Shown: one piece after another, positions 17,266-30,670 of the stretch
Layout of the letters: every line of letters starts with the position of its first letter
How positions within the stretch are numbered: position 1 is the first letter of the stretch
Assembly: GCF_051900415.1 (NCBI RefSeq)
Contig: NZ_JBHZGL010000003.1
Span: 186,001 to 250,000, forward strand
Source of the DNA: Frateuria_A sp051900415
Lineage (GTDB): Bacteria; Pseudomonadota; Gammaproteobacteria; Xanthomonadales; Rhodanobacteraceae
DNA: 64,000 bases
Direction of reading: 5' to 3'
Notes under the pieces: generated by a model
Database searches by the model: none
The model's input: only the letters and a program-made list of their open reading frames with translations
What the model was told of the DNA's origin: nothing
Program-made: the position numbers and the translations under genes

Positions 17266-18321
17266 ATGACCCGACCCCACGACCTCGACGCCCGCGCCCG
17301 CCGCCTGCTGCGCACCCTGATCGCGCAGTACCTGGCCGATGGCGAGCCGGTGGGGTCGCGCACGCTGTCCCGCTCTTCGGGCCTGGACGTGAGCCCGGCG
17401 ACGATCCGCAACATCATGGCGGACCTGGAGGAAGCGGGTCTGGTCGCTTCACCCCATACTTCGGCCGGACGCGTGCCCACGCCAAGGGGGCTTCGCCTGT
17501 TCGTCGACAGTCTGATCGAGTTGCAACCGCTGCCGCGCGAGGACATGGCGCGGCTCAAGCGCGAGCTGCCGCCCGGTCCCACGACCACGCGCGACCTGCT
17601 GGGCAACGTATCCACGCTGCTTTCGGCGATGACCCACTTTGCCGGCGTGGTGACGGTGCCGCGCCAGGGCGATTTTCCGCTGCGCCACATCGACTTCGTG
17701 CCGCTGCCGGACGCACGCGTGCTGGTGATCCTGGTGTTCTCCGACAACCAGGTGCAGAACCGCATCGTGCAGCTGGCCAAACCGCTGGACAGCCGCGAGC
17801 TGGAGCAGGCAGCCAACTACCTCAACACGCACTTCGCCGGACTTCGCGTGGACGACATCCGCAGCCATCTACTGCGTGAGTTGCGCGAGGCGGGCAGCGA
17901 ACTCAACCGCCTGGTCGCCAGTGCGACAGAGCTCGCGGCGGCCTCTTTCGCGCCGCAGGGCGGTGGGGATGACGTCCTGGTCAGTGGGCAGACCAACCTC
18001 ATGGGCTACGCCGAGCTGGCCGACTTGGACCGGCTGCGCGAGCTGTTCGAGGCCTTCCAGAAGAAGAATGAACTGCTCCAACTGATGGAGGTGTGCGCCC
18101 GGGCGCCGGGCGTGCGCCTGTTCATCGGCGAGGAATCGGGTTTCGCGGCGCTCGACGGGTGCAGCGTGGTGACCGCCAGCTACGGCGTGCAGGGCCGCAT
18201 GCTGGGCGCGGTCGGCGTGATCGGACCCACCCGCATGGCCTACGACCGGGTGATCCCGGTGGTGCAGGCGACCGCCGGATTGCTCAGCGACGCCTTGAAT
18301 CGCGCCGCGACGTCCCTATAA
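17266..18321 (+). CDS. hrcA: heat-inducible transcription repressor HrcA
   Basis: 351 residues. N-terminal winged helix (ARARRLLRTLIAQYLADGEPVGS, VSPATIRNIMADLEEAGLV, SPHTSAGRVPTPRGLR) followed by the GAF-like regulatory domain, ending GVIGPTRMAYDRVIPVV. HrcA binds CIRCE operators and represses chaperone genes, with GroEL as its activity sensor. It opens the hrcA-grpE-dnaK-dnaJ block. No CIRCE site was found in this block, so its own targets may be groESL elsewhere. The start is the ATG directly after CACAGCGC; a longer in-frame extension overlaps recN antisense and has no homology. Confidence 0.96.
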   Translation: MTRPHDLDARARRLLRTLIAQYLADGEPVGSRTLSRSSGLDVSPATIRNIMADLEEAGLVASPHTSAGRVPTPRGLRLFVDSLIELQPLPREDMARLKRELPPGPTTTRDLLGNVSTLLSAMTHFAGVVTVPRQGDFPLRHIDFVPLPDARVLVILVFSDNQVQNRIVQLAKPLDSRELEQAANYLNTHFAGLRVDDIRSHLLRELREAGSELNRLVASATELAAASFAPQGGGDDVLVSGQTNLMGYAELADLDRLRELFEAFQKKNELLQLMEVCARAPGVRLFIGEESGFAALDGCSVVTASYGVQGRMLGAVGVIGPTRMAYDRVIPVVQATAGLLSDALNRAATSL

Positions 18322-18334
18322 CCGCCCCCGGAGG

Positions 18335-18355
18335 GCGGGTTTCCCGCGTTTTTTT
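18335..18355 (+). terminator. intrinsic terminator after hrcA
   Basis: GCGGG-TTT-CCCGC followed by G and seven Ts. It separates hrcA from grpE, which implies that grpE has its own promoter in the next 50 bases or that this is a partial attenuator. Confidence 0.75.
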
Positions 18356-18404
18356 GGCGGCCGGCACGGAGGTGCCGGTCCGGACTTGTCTTTGGGAGTA
18401 ACGC

Positions 18405-18926
18405 ATGCAGAACAACGAGCAGACGCCGGACCAGGTGCAGGAACCCGGCTCCCCGGAAGCGCAAGGGGCCGACGCCCTGCAGGCACGGATCGCCGAGCTT
18501 GAGGCGAGCAACGCGGAGTTGCGCGAATCGGTGCTGCGCGAACACGCAGAGCTGGAGAACCAGCGCCGACGCCTGCATCGCGACCTGGAACAGGCGCGCC
18601 GCTTCGCCAACGAGAAGCTGCTGAACGAGTTGCTGCCGGTCTACGACAGCCTGGAGCGCGGCCTGGCGATCGAAAGCGGCGACGCGGCTGCCGTGCGCGA
18701 AGGCCTGGCGCTGACCCTGAAGGCGCTGCTGAAGGTGGCCGAGAGCCACGGCCTGGTGCAGGTCGATCCGGTCGACCAGCCGCTCGACCCGGAACGCCAC
18801 CACGCCGTGAGCATGGTCGAGGCGCCCGGCAAGTCGCCCGGCACCGTGGTGAACGTGCTGCAGAAGGGTTACGTGCTCAACGACCGGCTGCTTCGTCCGG
18901 CGCTGGTCGCCGTCGCCAGAGACTGA
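18405..18926 (+). CDS. grpE: nucleotide exchange factor GrpE
   Basis: 173 residues with GGGAG seven bases before the ATG. A polar N-terminus is followed by the long coiled coil (LQARIAELEASNAELRES, ENQRRRLHRDLEQARRFA) and the beta domain with the family signature RHHAVSMVEAPGKSPGTVVNVLQKGY, quoted only in part here. It releases ADP from DnaK. The 118-base gap to dnaK contains a GCGGCC/GGCCGC hairpin at 19003-19019 just before the dnaK ribosome site. Confidence 0.96.
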   Translation: MQNNEQTPDQVQEPGSPEAQGADALQARIAELEASNAELRESVLREHAELENQRRRLHRDLEQARRFANEKLLNELLPVYDSLERGLAIESGDAAAVREGLALTLKALLKVAESHGLVQVDPVDQPLDPERHHAVSMVEAPGKSPGTVVNVLQKGYVLNDRLLRPALVAVARD

Positions 18927-19041
18927 CGCATCACTCGCTGAACACACATGCGGCCCCGCGGCATTGAATCGCCGGGCGCGGGCCACCATCTGGAAAACCA
19001 TCGCGGCCGCGGGGGCCGCCTAGAAAGCATTGGAGCTAGAC

Positions 19042-20961
<1,920 letters not shown>

Positions 20962-20987
20962 TCGAGGGAACGCGACCGAGCCGATGA

Positions 20988-21024
20988 GACAGCCCGCGCC
21001 GGCTATCATGTCGCGCGGGCTGTC
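20988..21024 (+). promoter_or_regulatory. strong hairpin between dnaK and dnaJ
   Basis: GACAGCCCGCGC pairs perfectly with GCGCGGGCTGTC across 13 bases. No T-run follows, so it looks like an RNA-stability or attenuation hairpin that could lower dnaJ expression relative to dnaK. Function is inferred. Confidence 0.6.
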
Positions 21025-21069
21025 TGTTGATCGGGCGGCCAGATCTGGATCAGGGGTGTGGTTGAAGTC

Positions 21070-22203
21070 ATGAGTGCAGCAACGGGAAAGCGTGATTACT
21101 ACGAGGTGCTCGGCGTCGAGCGCACCGTTACCGAGGTCGAGCTGAAGAAATCCTTCCGCCGCCTGGCGATGAAGTACCACCCGGACCGCTGCCCGGACGA
21201 TCCCACCGCGCAGGAGAAGTTCAAGGAGGCCAAGGAGGCCTACGAGGTCCTCTCCGACACGCAGAAGCGTGCCATGTACGACCAGCACGGCCACGCCGCC
21301 TTCGAGGGCGGCATGGGTGGCCGCGGTGGCTTCGGCGACATGGGCGACATCTTCGGGGACATTTTCGGCGACATCTTCGGCATGGGCGGTGGTGGTCGCG
21401 GCCGGCCGCGCCGCGGCGCGGACCTGCGCTACGTGATGGAGCTGGATCTGGAAGAAGCGGTCTTCGGCGTCGAGAAGACGATCGAGATCCCGACCCAGGT
21501 CAATTGCCACCATTGCAACGGCAGTGGCTCGGCCGACGGCAAGACCACCCAATGCAAGACCTGCCACGGCCACGGCCGCGTGCGCATGCAGAACGGTATC
21601 TTCTCGATCCAGCAGGCGTGCCCGCATTGCGGCGGCAGCGGCCAGACGATCGAGAAGCCCTGCAAGGCCTGCCGCGGCGAAGGCCTGCTGGAGGAGCGGC
21701 GCACGCTGTCGGTGCACATTCCGGCCGGCGTGGACAACGGCGACCGTATCCGGCTCTCGGGCCAGGGCGAAGCCGGTCCGGCCGGTGCCGAGGCGGGCGA
21801 CCTATACGTGGACGTGCGTGTACGGGAACACGCGATCTTCCAGCGCGACGGCAACGATCTGCACTGCGAAGTGCCGATCCGCTTTTCGCAAGCGGCGTTG
21901 GGCGCCGAGCTCAAGGTCCCCACGCTGGAAGGGGAAGTACCGGTGTCGATCCCGCCGGAAACCCAGACCGGCCAGACGTTCCGCCTGCGCGGGCGCGGCG
22001 TGAAATCGGTCCGCTCCGGTCGCGTAGGCGACCTGATCTGCCGTGTCATGGTGGAAACCCCCGTACGCCTGACCCGCGAGCAGCGCGAGCTGCTGGAGCA
22101 GCTCGAGGCCACCTTCAGCGGAGGCGACGCCGACGCCCATACACCGCGCGCCAAGAGCTGGGTCGACGGGGTCAAGGACTTCCTCTCCCGCGTCACCTCG
22201 TAA
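21070..22203 (+). CDS. dnaJ: co-chaperone DnaJ (Hsp40)
   Basis: 377 residues. J domain with KYHPDRCPDDP (the HPD triad that triggers DnaK ATPase), a Gly/Phe-rich linker with repeats of GDIFGDIFG, four zinc-binding CxxCxGxG units (CHHCNGSG, CKTCHGHG, CPHCGGSG, CKACRGEG) and the C-terminal substrate-binding domains. Full length for a type I DnaJ. The ATG before SAATGKRDYYEVLG is used; a GTG four codons earlier is an alternative. Confidence 0.97.
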   Translation: MSAATGKRDYYEVLGVERTVTEVELKKSFRRLAMKYHPDRCPDDPTAQEKFKEAKEAYEVLSDTQKRAMYDQHGHAAFEGGMGGRGGFGDMGDIFGDIFGDIFGMGGGGRGRPRRGADLRYVMELDLEEAVFGVEKTIEIPTQVNCHHCNGSGSADGKTTQCKTCHGHGRVRMQNGIFSIQQACPHCGGSGQTIEKPCKACRGEGLLEERRTLSVHIPAGVDNGDRIRLSGQGEAGPAGAEAGDLYVDVRVREHAIFQRDGNDLHCEVPIRFSQAALGAELKVPTLEGEVPVSIPPETQTGQTFRLRGRGVKSVRSGRVGDLICRVMVETPVRLTREQRELLEQLEATFSGGDADAHTPRAKSWVDGVKDFLSRVTS

Positions 22204-22220
22204 AGCCATGCACGAGTGCC

Positions 22221-22272
22221 TGCCCCTCACCCCAACCCTCGCCCCTCTGGGAGAGGGTTGGGGTGAGGGGCA
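22221..22272. repeat. inverted repeat, family B (CCTCACCCCAACCCTC type)
   Basis: TGCCCCTCACCCCAACCCTC and its exact complement surround 12 bases. It starts 18 bases after dnaJ and is probably part of its 3' end. The same core recurs in the pair around 49599-49793. The 258-base gap up to dapB holds nothing else I can name. Confidence 0.85.
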
Positions 22273-22461
22273 GAGCTAGAGGGGAGTTTGTCCTTCGAAG
22301 ACAGCAGTGGCTCTTGGTGGGCAAGGGCTGCGGCCTTGGCTCGGGCCAGTCCTGTCGCAGGCCCGGCACCTTTCCCCGTGGGGAGAGAGGCAAAGCATGG
22401 CGAATGCGCATCCTTTCCCTCCCGGTTACGCTACGCGTTCCAGTACGCAGGGAACCACGCG

Positions 22462-23256
22462 ATGACCCGACCGCTACGCCTCGCCGTCAACGGCGCCACC
22501 GGCCGCATGGGACGCGTATTGCTCGATCTATTGCATGACGACGCCCGCTTCGAGGTCACCGGCGCACTCACCGGGCCGGGCATGCTGCAACTGGGCGACC
22601 GCGCCTGGCACGACCGCGCCTCGCCCTGCTTCCAGGCGGAGTGGCCACAGGATCGGCTGGACGCGGTAATCGACTTCAGTGGCCCAGCTGGGCTGGCCTC
22701 CGCGCTGGATTACTGCACCGCCCACGGCGTGGCGCTGGTCAGCGGCACCACCGGGATCGACGCCGCGCTCAAGGCGCGCGTGGAGCAAGCGGCCGCGCGC
22801 ATCCCGCTGATCCATGCGAGCAATTTCAGCCTCGGCGTGGCCGTACTCACCCGGTTGCTCCGTCAGGCCGCCGCGGCCTTGCCTCAATGGGATCTGGAGA
22901 TCGTCGAGGCGCACCACCTTCGCAAGACGGACGCGCCCTCGGGCACCGCGCTGTCGCTCGGCGAGGCCGCCGCGGCGGCACGCGGCACAACGCTTGCGCA
23001 GGATGGCGTCACCGGCCCGCGCGAGGGGATGCGCCGCGTTGGGAGTATCGGCTTCGCCGTGGTGCGCGGCGGCGACATCGTGGGGGAACACACCGCCATG
23101 CTCATCGGCGCCGGCGAGCGTGTGGAGCTGACCCACCGCGCGACCGATCGCAGCATCTTCGCGCGCGGTGCGATCGAGGCGGCTCACTGGCTGCACGGGC
23201 AGCCGCCCGGCGCCTACGACCTCGAGGCACTGCTGGCTGCCCGATTGGACGGCTGA
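22462..23256 (+). CDS. dapB: 4-hydroxy-tetrahydrodipicolinate reductase
   Basis: 264 residues. N-terminal Rossmann motif VNGATGRMGR, GTTGID in the middle, the catalytic block EAHHLRKTDAPSGTA and GEHTAMLIGAGERVELTHRATDR, matching DapB. It reduces the product of DapA with NAD(P)H on the way to diaminopimelate (cell wall) and lysine. It follows dnaJ, as in Xanthomonas. The ATG before TRPLRLAV is chosen; an open extension upstream runs through non-coding repeat sequence. Confidence 0.96.
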   Translation: MTRPLRLAVNGATGRMGRVLLDLLHDDARFEVTGALTGPGMLQLGDRAWHDRASPCFQAEWPQDRLDAVIDFSGPAGLASALDYCTAHGVALVSGTTGIDAALKARVEQAAARIPLIHASNFSLGVAVLTRLLRQAAAALPQWDLEIVEAHHLRKTDAPSGTALSLGEAAAAARGTTLAQDGVTGPREGMRRVGSIGFAVVRGGDIVGEHTAMLIGAGERVELTHRATDRSIFARGAIEAAHWLHGQPPGAYDLEALLAARLDG

Positions 23257-23367
23257 TCCGCAGGGCGGGCTTCAGCCCACCATGCCATGCGGGCCTGGCG
23301 TGGTGCGCAGCCCTGCATCGGCGCTGCTTGTCCCGCTTGCGCCTCGCCGCTACCATCTCGCCCGTTG

Positions 23368-23524
23368 TCATTGGGGAGTAGCCATCCTCACCCCCGAAGG
23401 TCCTGCGCCTTCGTTCCCCGAGGAATCCGCGTCAACAGACTTGGAGCCAACGCTCCATGGCGTGGATGGCCGCACCGCCGGAGCCCGGCGAGGCGCGTGC
23501 CCGGCGAGACCTTTGGCCACGATG
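23368..23524 (+). promoter_or_regulatory. yybP-ykoY manganese riboswitch
   Basis: Conserved elements of the class in order: GGGGAGTAGCC (23373-23383), CGTCAACAGACTTGG (23430-23444) and GGCGAGACCTTTGGCC (23503-23518), with variable paired arms between. The class binds manganese and switches on Mn-export genes. It precedes the exchanger gene by about 75 bases, which must hold the expression platform (GC-rich hairpins near the start). A short GGGCTTCAGCCC repeat (23266-23277) lies just before it. Confidence 0.85.
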
Positions 23525-23598
23525 CGCTCGAACCCCTGCCGGGCGGGCCGCATCGTCGCGCCATCGGTTTTCCGCTCGCCCGGCCGGATCATGTGTTG

Positions 23599-24597
23599 AT
23601 GCTCACCGCCTTGTGGTTCCTGCTCTCCGCCGGCGCGATCTATGCCGCCTGCGAGTATTTCGTCAACGGTATCGAATGGTTGGGCCGCAAGTTTCGACTC
23701 GACGCCACGGCGACCGGTACGGTGCTCGCCGCCTTCGGCACCGCATTGCCCGAGAGTGCCGTCACCTTTATTGCGGTGGTATTCGGGCATACGCCCGAGC
23801 AACGGGGTATCGGCGTCGGTGCCGCCCTGGGCGGGCCGCTCGTGCTGGGGACTATCGCTTATGCGGTCGTCGGCATCGCGCTGTGGAGTAACCGACACCG
23901 ACTGCGACGACCCGATGCGGTGGTGAAGGTCGACCACGCGCGGCTCGCGCGCGACCAGCGCTGGTTCCTTTCCATCTTCGTGGTCAAGTGCGCACTGGGC
24001 CTGGTCGCGTTCGCGCTGAAGCCGTGGCTGGGTGTGTTGTTCATCGGCGCCTACGGCCTGTACGTCTGGCGCGAGCTCAAGGCCGGCGACATGGCGGCTG
24101 ACGAGGAGGAGCTCGAACCGCTGAAGTTCCAACCCCGCGCGGCCGACCCGGCGATGTGGCGCGTGGTCGCCCAGAGTGGGCTCGCGCTGGTGGTGATCGC
24201 GATCGCATCGCGCATCTTCGTGACGCAGATCGAGGTGATCGGGCTGGCCTTTGGCCTGTCCGCACACGTCGTGGCGCTGGTTCTCAGCCCGGTGGCGACC
24301 GAATTGCCGGAAACGGTCAATGCGCTGATCTGGGTCCGCCAGGGCAAGGAGCGGCTGGCGCTGGCGAACATCTCCGGCGCCATGATGATCCAGGCGACCA
24401 TTCCCAGTTCGCTGGCACTGTTCTTCACGCCGTGGCTGTTCGACCTGCCGCTGATCGTGGCGGGCACCTTGACCACGGTGGCGGTCGGTTATCTGTGGTG
24501 GCTCTTCCAGCGCGGGCATGTGAAGGCGCGCTGGCTGGTACCGGTGGGCCTGCTCTACGGCGTGTTCGCCGCGTTCGTGGTCTGGCACCTGGCCTGA
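23599..24597 (+). CDS. CaCA-family cation exchanger, probable manganese (or calcium) efflux
   Basis: 332 residues with about ten membrane helices. The two family repeats are visible: AFGTALPESAVTFIAVVFG near residue 45 and SPVATELPETVNALIW near residue 235; both carry the acidic residue that binds the cation in Na+/Ca2+ exchangers. A soluble loop (residues 155-190, acidic) separates the halves. The upstream yybP-ykoY riboswitch points to Mn2+ export rather than calcium exchange alone; that substrate is inference. The ATG chosen follows GTGTTG; GTG two codons earlier is possible. Confidence 0.82.
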   Translation: MLTALWFLLSAGAIYAACEYFVNGIEWLGRKFRLDATATGTVLAAFGTALPESAVTFIAVVFGHTPEQRGIGVGAALGGPLVLGTIAYAVVGIALWSNRHRLRRPDAVVKVDHARLARDQRWFLSIFVVKCALGLVAFALKPWLGVLFIGAYGLYVWRELKAGDMAADEEELEPLKFQPRAADPAMWRVVAQSGLALVVIAIASRIFVTQIEVIGLAFGLSAHVVALVLSPVATELPETVNALIWVRQGKERLALANISGAMMIQATIPSSLALFFTPWLFDLPLIVAGTLTTVAVGYLWWLFQRGHVKARWLVPVGLLYGVFAAFVVWHLA

Positions 24598-24601
24598 AGG
24601 A

Positions 24602-25297
24602 TCAGCCCCGGTGCGCGGCGCTGCGGTCGCGCCCGGCGCCGAAACGGCGGTCCAGCGCACCGACCAGCTTCTTGAAGGCCCGCGAGAACTTGCCGCGCCG
24701 GGTCTTGCGCAGTTTTTCTTCTTCGCTGGTCAGCCAGGCGACCTGGATGACCCGGCGCTCGCCCTCGAAGGGCAAGTGGCCGTGGAAGGAGTTCTCGCAA
24801 CGCTTGAACACCGCGAACTCGCCGTACAGCGGCGTCAGCTCGGGGGCCACCAGGTCGTCGATATCGTCGATGCGGCGCAGGAAGCGCAGGCAACCATTGC
24901 TGGTATCCGTCCACTGCCGATTGAGGTAGAGCAGGGCGGTGGCGACCTTGGACTTGCTGTCCGTGTGGATCGTGCCGTGGCGCTTGTTGAGGTAGCGGCA
25001 CAGCGTTACCAGCGTGGGGTACTCACCCAGATTCGGAATGCCCAGCCGCTCGCCGATCGCACTGGCGAAGGCCGGCGCGGTGAGGTCGGCCACCAGGGCG
25101 TTGATCGACGGGCCGCAATCGACCGGATCGTAGGGAAAAAAGCCGGCGCTGCTGTAGCGGGGAAAGTCGCGATCCAGGTCATTGCGCGCATCTTCCGGCA
25201 GCTGGCCGTGGGCGATCAGGAACGGAAACGGTTCCTTTCGCACGTCCGTGTCGGGGCGGTCGAGGCGGGCAGGATCAAGCAGGACGGTGGCTTTCAT
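24602..25297 (-). CDS. 2-oxoglutarate/Fe(II)-dependent oxygenase-like protein
   Basis: 231 residues. A jelly-roll oxygenase pattern: iron ligands His and Asp in GTIHTDSKSK, distal His in ENSFHGHLPFEG and an Arg in ERRVIQVAWL for 2-oxoglutarate. Also FLRRIDDIDDLV and PLYGEFAVFKR between them. The tail is basic (KLRKTRRGKFSRAFKKLV). The substrate is unknown; relatives occur beside polysaccharide or peptide-modification genes. It converges with the exchanger gene at a 4-base gap and points away from carA. Confidence 0.75.
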   Translation of the reverse strand: MKATVLLDPARLDRPDTDVRKEPFPFLIAHGQLPEDARNDLDRDFPRYSSAGFFPYDPVDCGPSINALVADLTAPAFASAIGERLGIPNLGEYPTLVTLCRYLNKRHGTIHTDSKSKVATALLYLNRQWTDTSNGCLRFLRRIDDIDDLVAPELTPLYGEFAVFKRCENSFHGHLPFEGERRVIQVAWLTSEEEKLRKTRRGKFSRAFKKLVGALDRRFGAGRDRSAAHRG

Positions 25298-25446
25298 GGA
25301 CGCCTTCGTGGGCCGGGTACCGACCAGTTTAGCGCGCACCGAGCACACGCAGAGGCCCTTGTGGATGTCTTGTTCACGCTTCACGCGGTGGACAGAATCG
25401 GCCCTCGCACCTATCATTGCGACCCGCCCGAGACTTCTTCCGACCC

Positions 25447-25484
25447 AAGGTCCACAAGCCTGCTAGCAGCGGCTTGCGGACTTT
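25447..25484 (+). promoter_or_regulatory. carA leader hairpin
   Basis: AAGGTCCACAAGCC and GGCTTGCGGACTTT pair at 13 of 14 positions around a 10-base loop, ending 25 bases before the carA start. It has no T-run. It may control carAB by folding near the ribosome site; the mechanism is inferred. Confidence 0.55.
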
Positions 25485-25508
25485 GCTGCACCTAAAGGCG
25501 GCTCCCCC

Positions 25509-26635
25509 ATGCCCATTCCCGCTCTGCTTGCCCTCGAAGATGGCAGCGTGTTCCACGGCCACGCCGTGGGCGCGACTGGCGAAACCGTCGGCGAGGTGGT
25601 TTTCAATACAGCGATGACGGGCTACCAGGAGATCCTCACCGATCCCTCCTATGCCCGCCAGATAGTCACCCTGACCTATCCCCACGTGGGCAACACCGGC
25701 GTGAACCCGGCCGACGCCGAGTCCACGCGCGTGCAGGCCGCCGGCCTGATCGTGCGCGATGTTCCGCGCCGGCCGAGCAACTGGCGCAGCACCGAGAGCC
25801 TGCCCGAGTACCTGGCGCGCCAGAACATCGTGGCGATCGCCGGCATCGACACCCGCCGCCTGACCCGCATCCTGCGCGACAAGGGTGCGCTGAACGGCTG
25901 CATTCTGGCGGGCGAGGGCATCGACGCCGAGACGGCCCTGGCCAAGGCGCGCGCCTTCCCGGGCCTCAACGGCATGGACCTGGCCAAGGTGGTCAGCGTG
26001 CGCGAGCCGTACCGCTGGACCGAAGGCGTGTACAACCTCGACCGCGCCGCGTTCACCGAGCCGACCACGCGCTACAAGGTCGTCGCCTACGACTACGGCA
26101 CCAAGCTCAATATCCTGCGCCTGCTCGCCAGCCACGGCTGCGACATCACCGTGGTGCCGGCGCAGACGCCCGCCGCTGACGTGCTGGCGATGAAGCCCGA
26201 CGGCGTGTTCCTCTCCAACGGCCCGGGCGACCCGGCCGCGTGCGACTACGCCATCGCGGCGACCAAGGCATTTCTGGAAGCGAAGATTCCGCTGTTCGGC
26301 ATCTGCCTGGGTCACCAGCTGATGGGCCTGGCGCTGGGCGCGAAGACCATCAAGATGAAGTTCGGCCACCACGGCGCCAACCACCCGGTGAAGGACCACG
26401 ACGACGGGCGCGTGCTGATCACCAGCCAGAACCACGGCTTCGCGGTGGATCCGGCCACGCTGCCGGCCAACGTGCGCGTCACCCACACCTCGTTGTTCGA
26501 CGGTTCGCTGCAGGGCTTCGCGCTCACCGACCGCCCGGCGTTCTGCTTCCAGGGCCACCCGGAAGCAGCGCCTGGTCCGCATGACGTCGGCTATCTCTTC
26601 GCGCGCTTCGCGCAGCTCATGCAGGAGGCCCGCTA

Positions 26636-26636
<1 letters not shown>
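25509..26636 (+). CDS. carA: carbamoyl phosphate synthase small subunit
   Basis: 375 residues. N-terminal small-subunit domain (ALEDGSVFHGHAVGATG, FNTAMTGYQEILTDPSY), then class I glutamine amidotransferase with the nucleophile in FGICLGHQL and catalytic His/Glu in FQGHPEAAPGP. It makes ammonia from glutamine for CarB, feeding arginine and pyrimidine synthesis. The TAA stop shares its last base with the carB start. Confidence 0.98.
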
Positions 26637-29859
<3,223 letters not shown>

Positions 29860-29863
<4 letters not shown>

Positions 29864-30336
29864 GTCGCGCCCCCATGACCAAGGCCGGTTCAGAACGCCT
29901 TCGCGGTGAACTGGAGCGCCTCAAGTCGGTTGAGCGTCCGCGCATCATCGCGGCGATCGCCGAGGCCCGCGCCCACGGCGACCTGAAGGAAAACGCCGAG
30001 TATCACGCCGCGCGCGAGCAGCAGAGCTTCATCGAGGGGCGCATCGCCGAGCTCGAGGCTTCGCTGTCGACCGCCGAAGTGATCGACGTGTCGCGGCTTG
30101 GCGCCGGCAGCAAGGTGGTGTTCGGCGCCACCGTGGATCTGGAGGACGAAGATTCAGGCGACGCGGTGACCTACCAGATCGTGGGTGACCTGGAAGCGGA
30201 CATCAAGCAACGCCTTATCGCCGTTTCCTCGCCGATCGCTCGGGCGCTGATCGGCAAAAGCGAAGGCGACAGCTTCGAGTTCAGGGCGCCCAACGGCGTC
30301 AAGCACTACGAGATCACCGGCGTCCGCTACGAGTAA
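29860..30336 (+). CDS. greA: transcription elongation factor GreA
   Basis: 158 residues. N-terminal coiled coil (SERLRGELERLKSVERP, HGDLKENAEYHAARE with the acidic tip Asp-Glu that enters the RNA polymerase channel) and C-terminal FKBP-like domain (VTYQIVGDLEAD, SSPIARALIGKSEGD). It rescues backtracked RNA polymerase. The ATG overlaps the carB stop (ATGA), giving the conserved carAB-greA order. Confidence 0.97.
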
Positions 30337-30346
30337 GCGGCCAGGA

Positions 30347-30373
30347 TGGGCAGGGTGGGCTCCAGCCCACCCT
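30347..30373. repeat. inverted repeat, family C (GGTGGGCTTCAGCCCACC type)
   Basis: GGCAGGGTGGGCT-CC-AGCCCACCCTGCC, 13-base arms. It lies 10 bases after greA. Related copies are at 23266 (short) and 44927-44985 (long). Confidence 0.8.
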
Positions 30374-30434
30374 GCCGTAACTGCGATGGTCGGCTGATGC
30401 CCATTCTGCGTGTCCTGGCCAGAAACGCAGGCAA

Positions 30435-30464
30435 CAAAAAAGGCCGCTTCGAGCGGCCTTTTTT
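30435..30464. terminator. bidirectional intrinsic terminator
   Basis: Six As, GGCCGCT, loop TCG, AGCGGCC, then six Ts. It ends greA transcription on the plus strand and rpmJ on the minus strand; the two genes converge here. Confidence 0.9.
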
Positions 30465-30481
30465 GTGTCAACCCGGAAGGC

Positions 30482-30607
30482 TTAGCGCTGGCGCGCCTTG
30501 AAACGCGGGTTGCTCTTGCAGATCACGAAGACCTTGCCGCGACGGCGCACGACCTTGCAGTCACGGTGCCGCTGCTTGGCGGACTTCAAAGAGGAAAGCA
30601 CCTTCAC
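30482..30607 (-). CDS. rpmJ: 50S ribosomal protein L36, alternative (zinc-free, YkgO-type) form
   Basis: 41 residues from a GTG with AGGAG six bases before. The sequence MKVLSSLKSAKQRHRDC, then VVRRRGKVFVICKSNPRFKARQR-like ending (parts quoted) matches the YkgO-type L36. Of the four zinc ligands of the normal form the first positions are not cysteines (KQRHRDC has only one), so it cannot hold the usual zinc. In many bacteria this form replaces the zinc form under zinc limitation and is Zur-controlled; whether a second rpmJ exists cannot be judged here. It is a single-gene unit before the bidirectional terminator. Confidence 0.92.
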   Translation of the reverse strand: MKVLSSLKSAKQRHRDCKVVRRRGKVFVICKSNPRFKARQR

Positions 30608-30670
30608 GGCCAGCTCCTGGGACAATTCGGGAAAATTCAAGCCGCTAAGTGTAGCCACAGTTGGCCGGCT

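Noticed and set aside
25447..25489. A pseudoknot in the carA leader (loop GCAGC with downstream GCTGC)
   Set aside because: The downstream strand follows the 14-bp stem with no linker, so it could not reach back to the loop.
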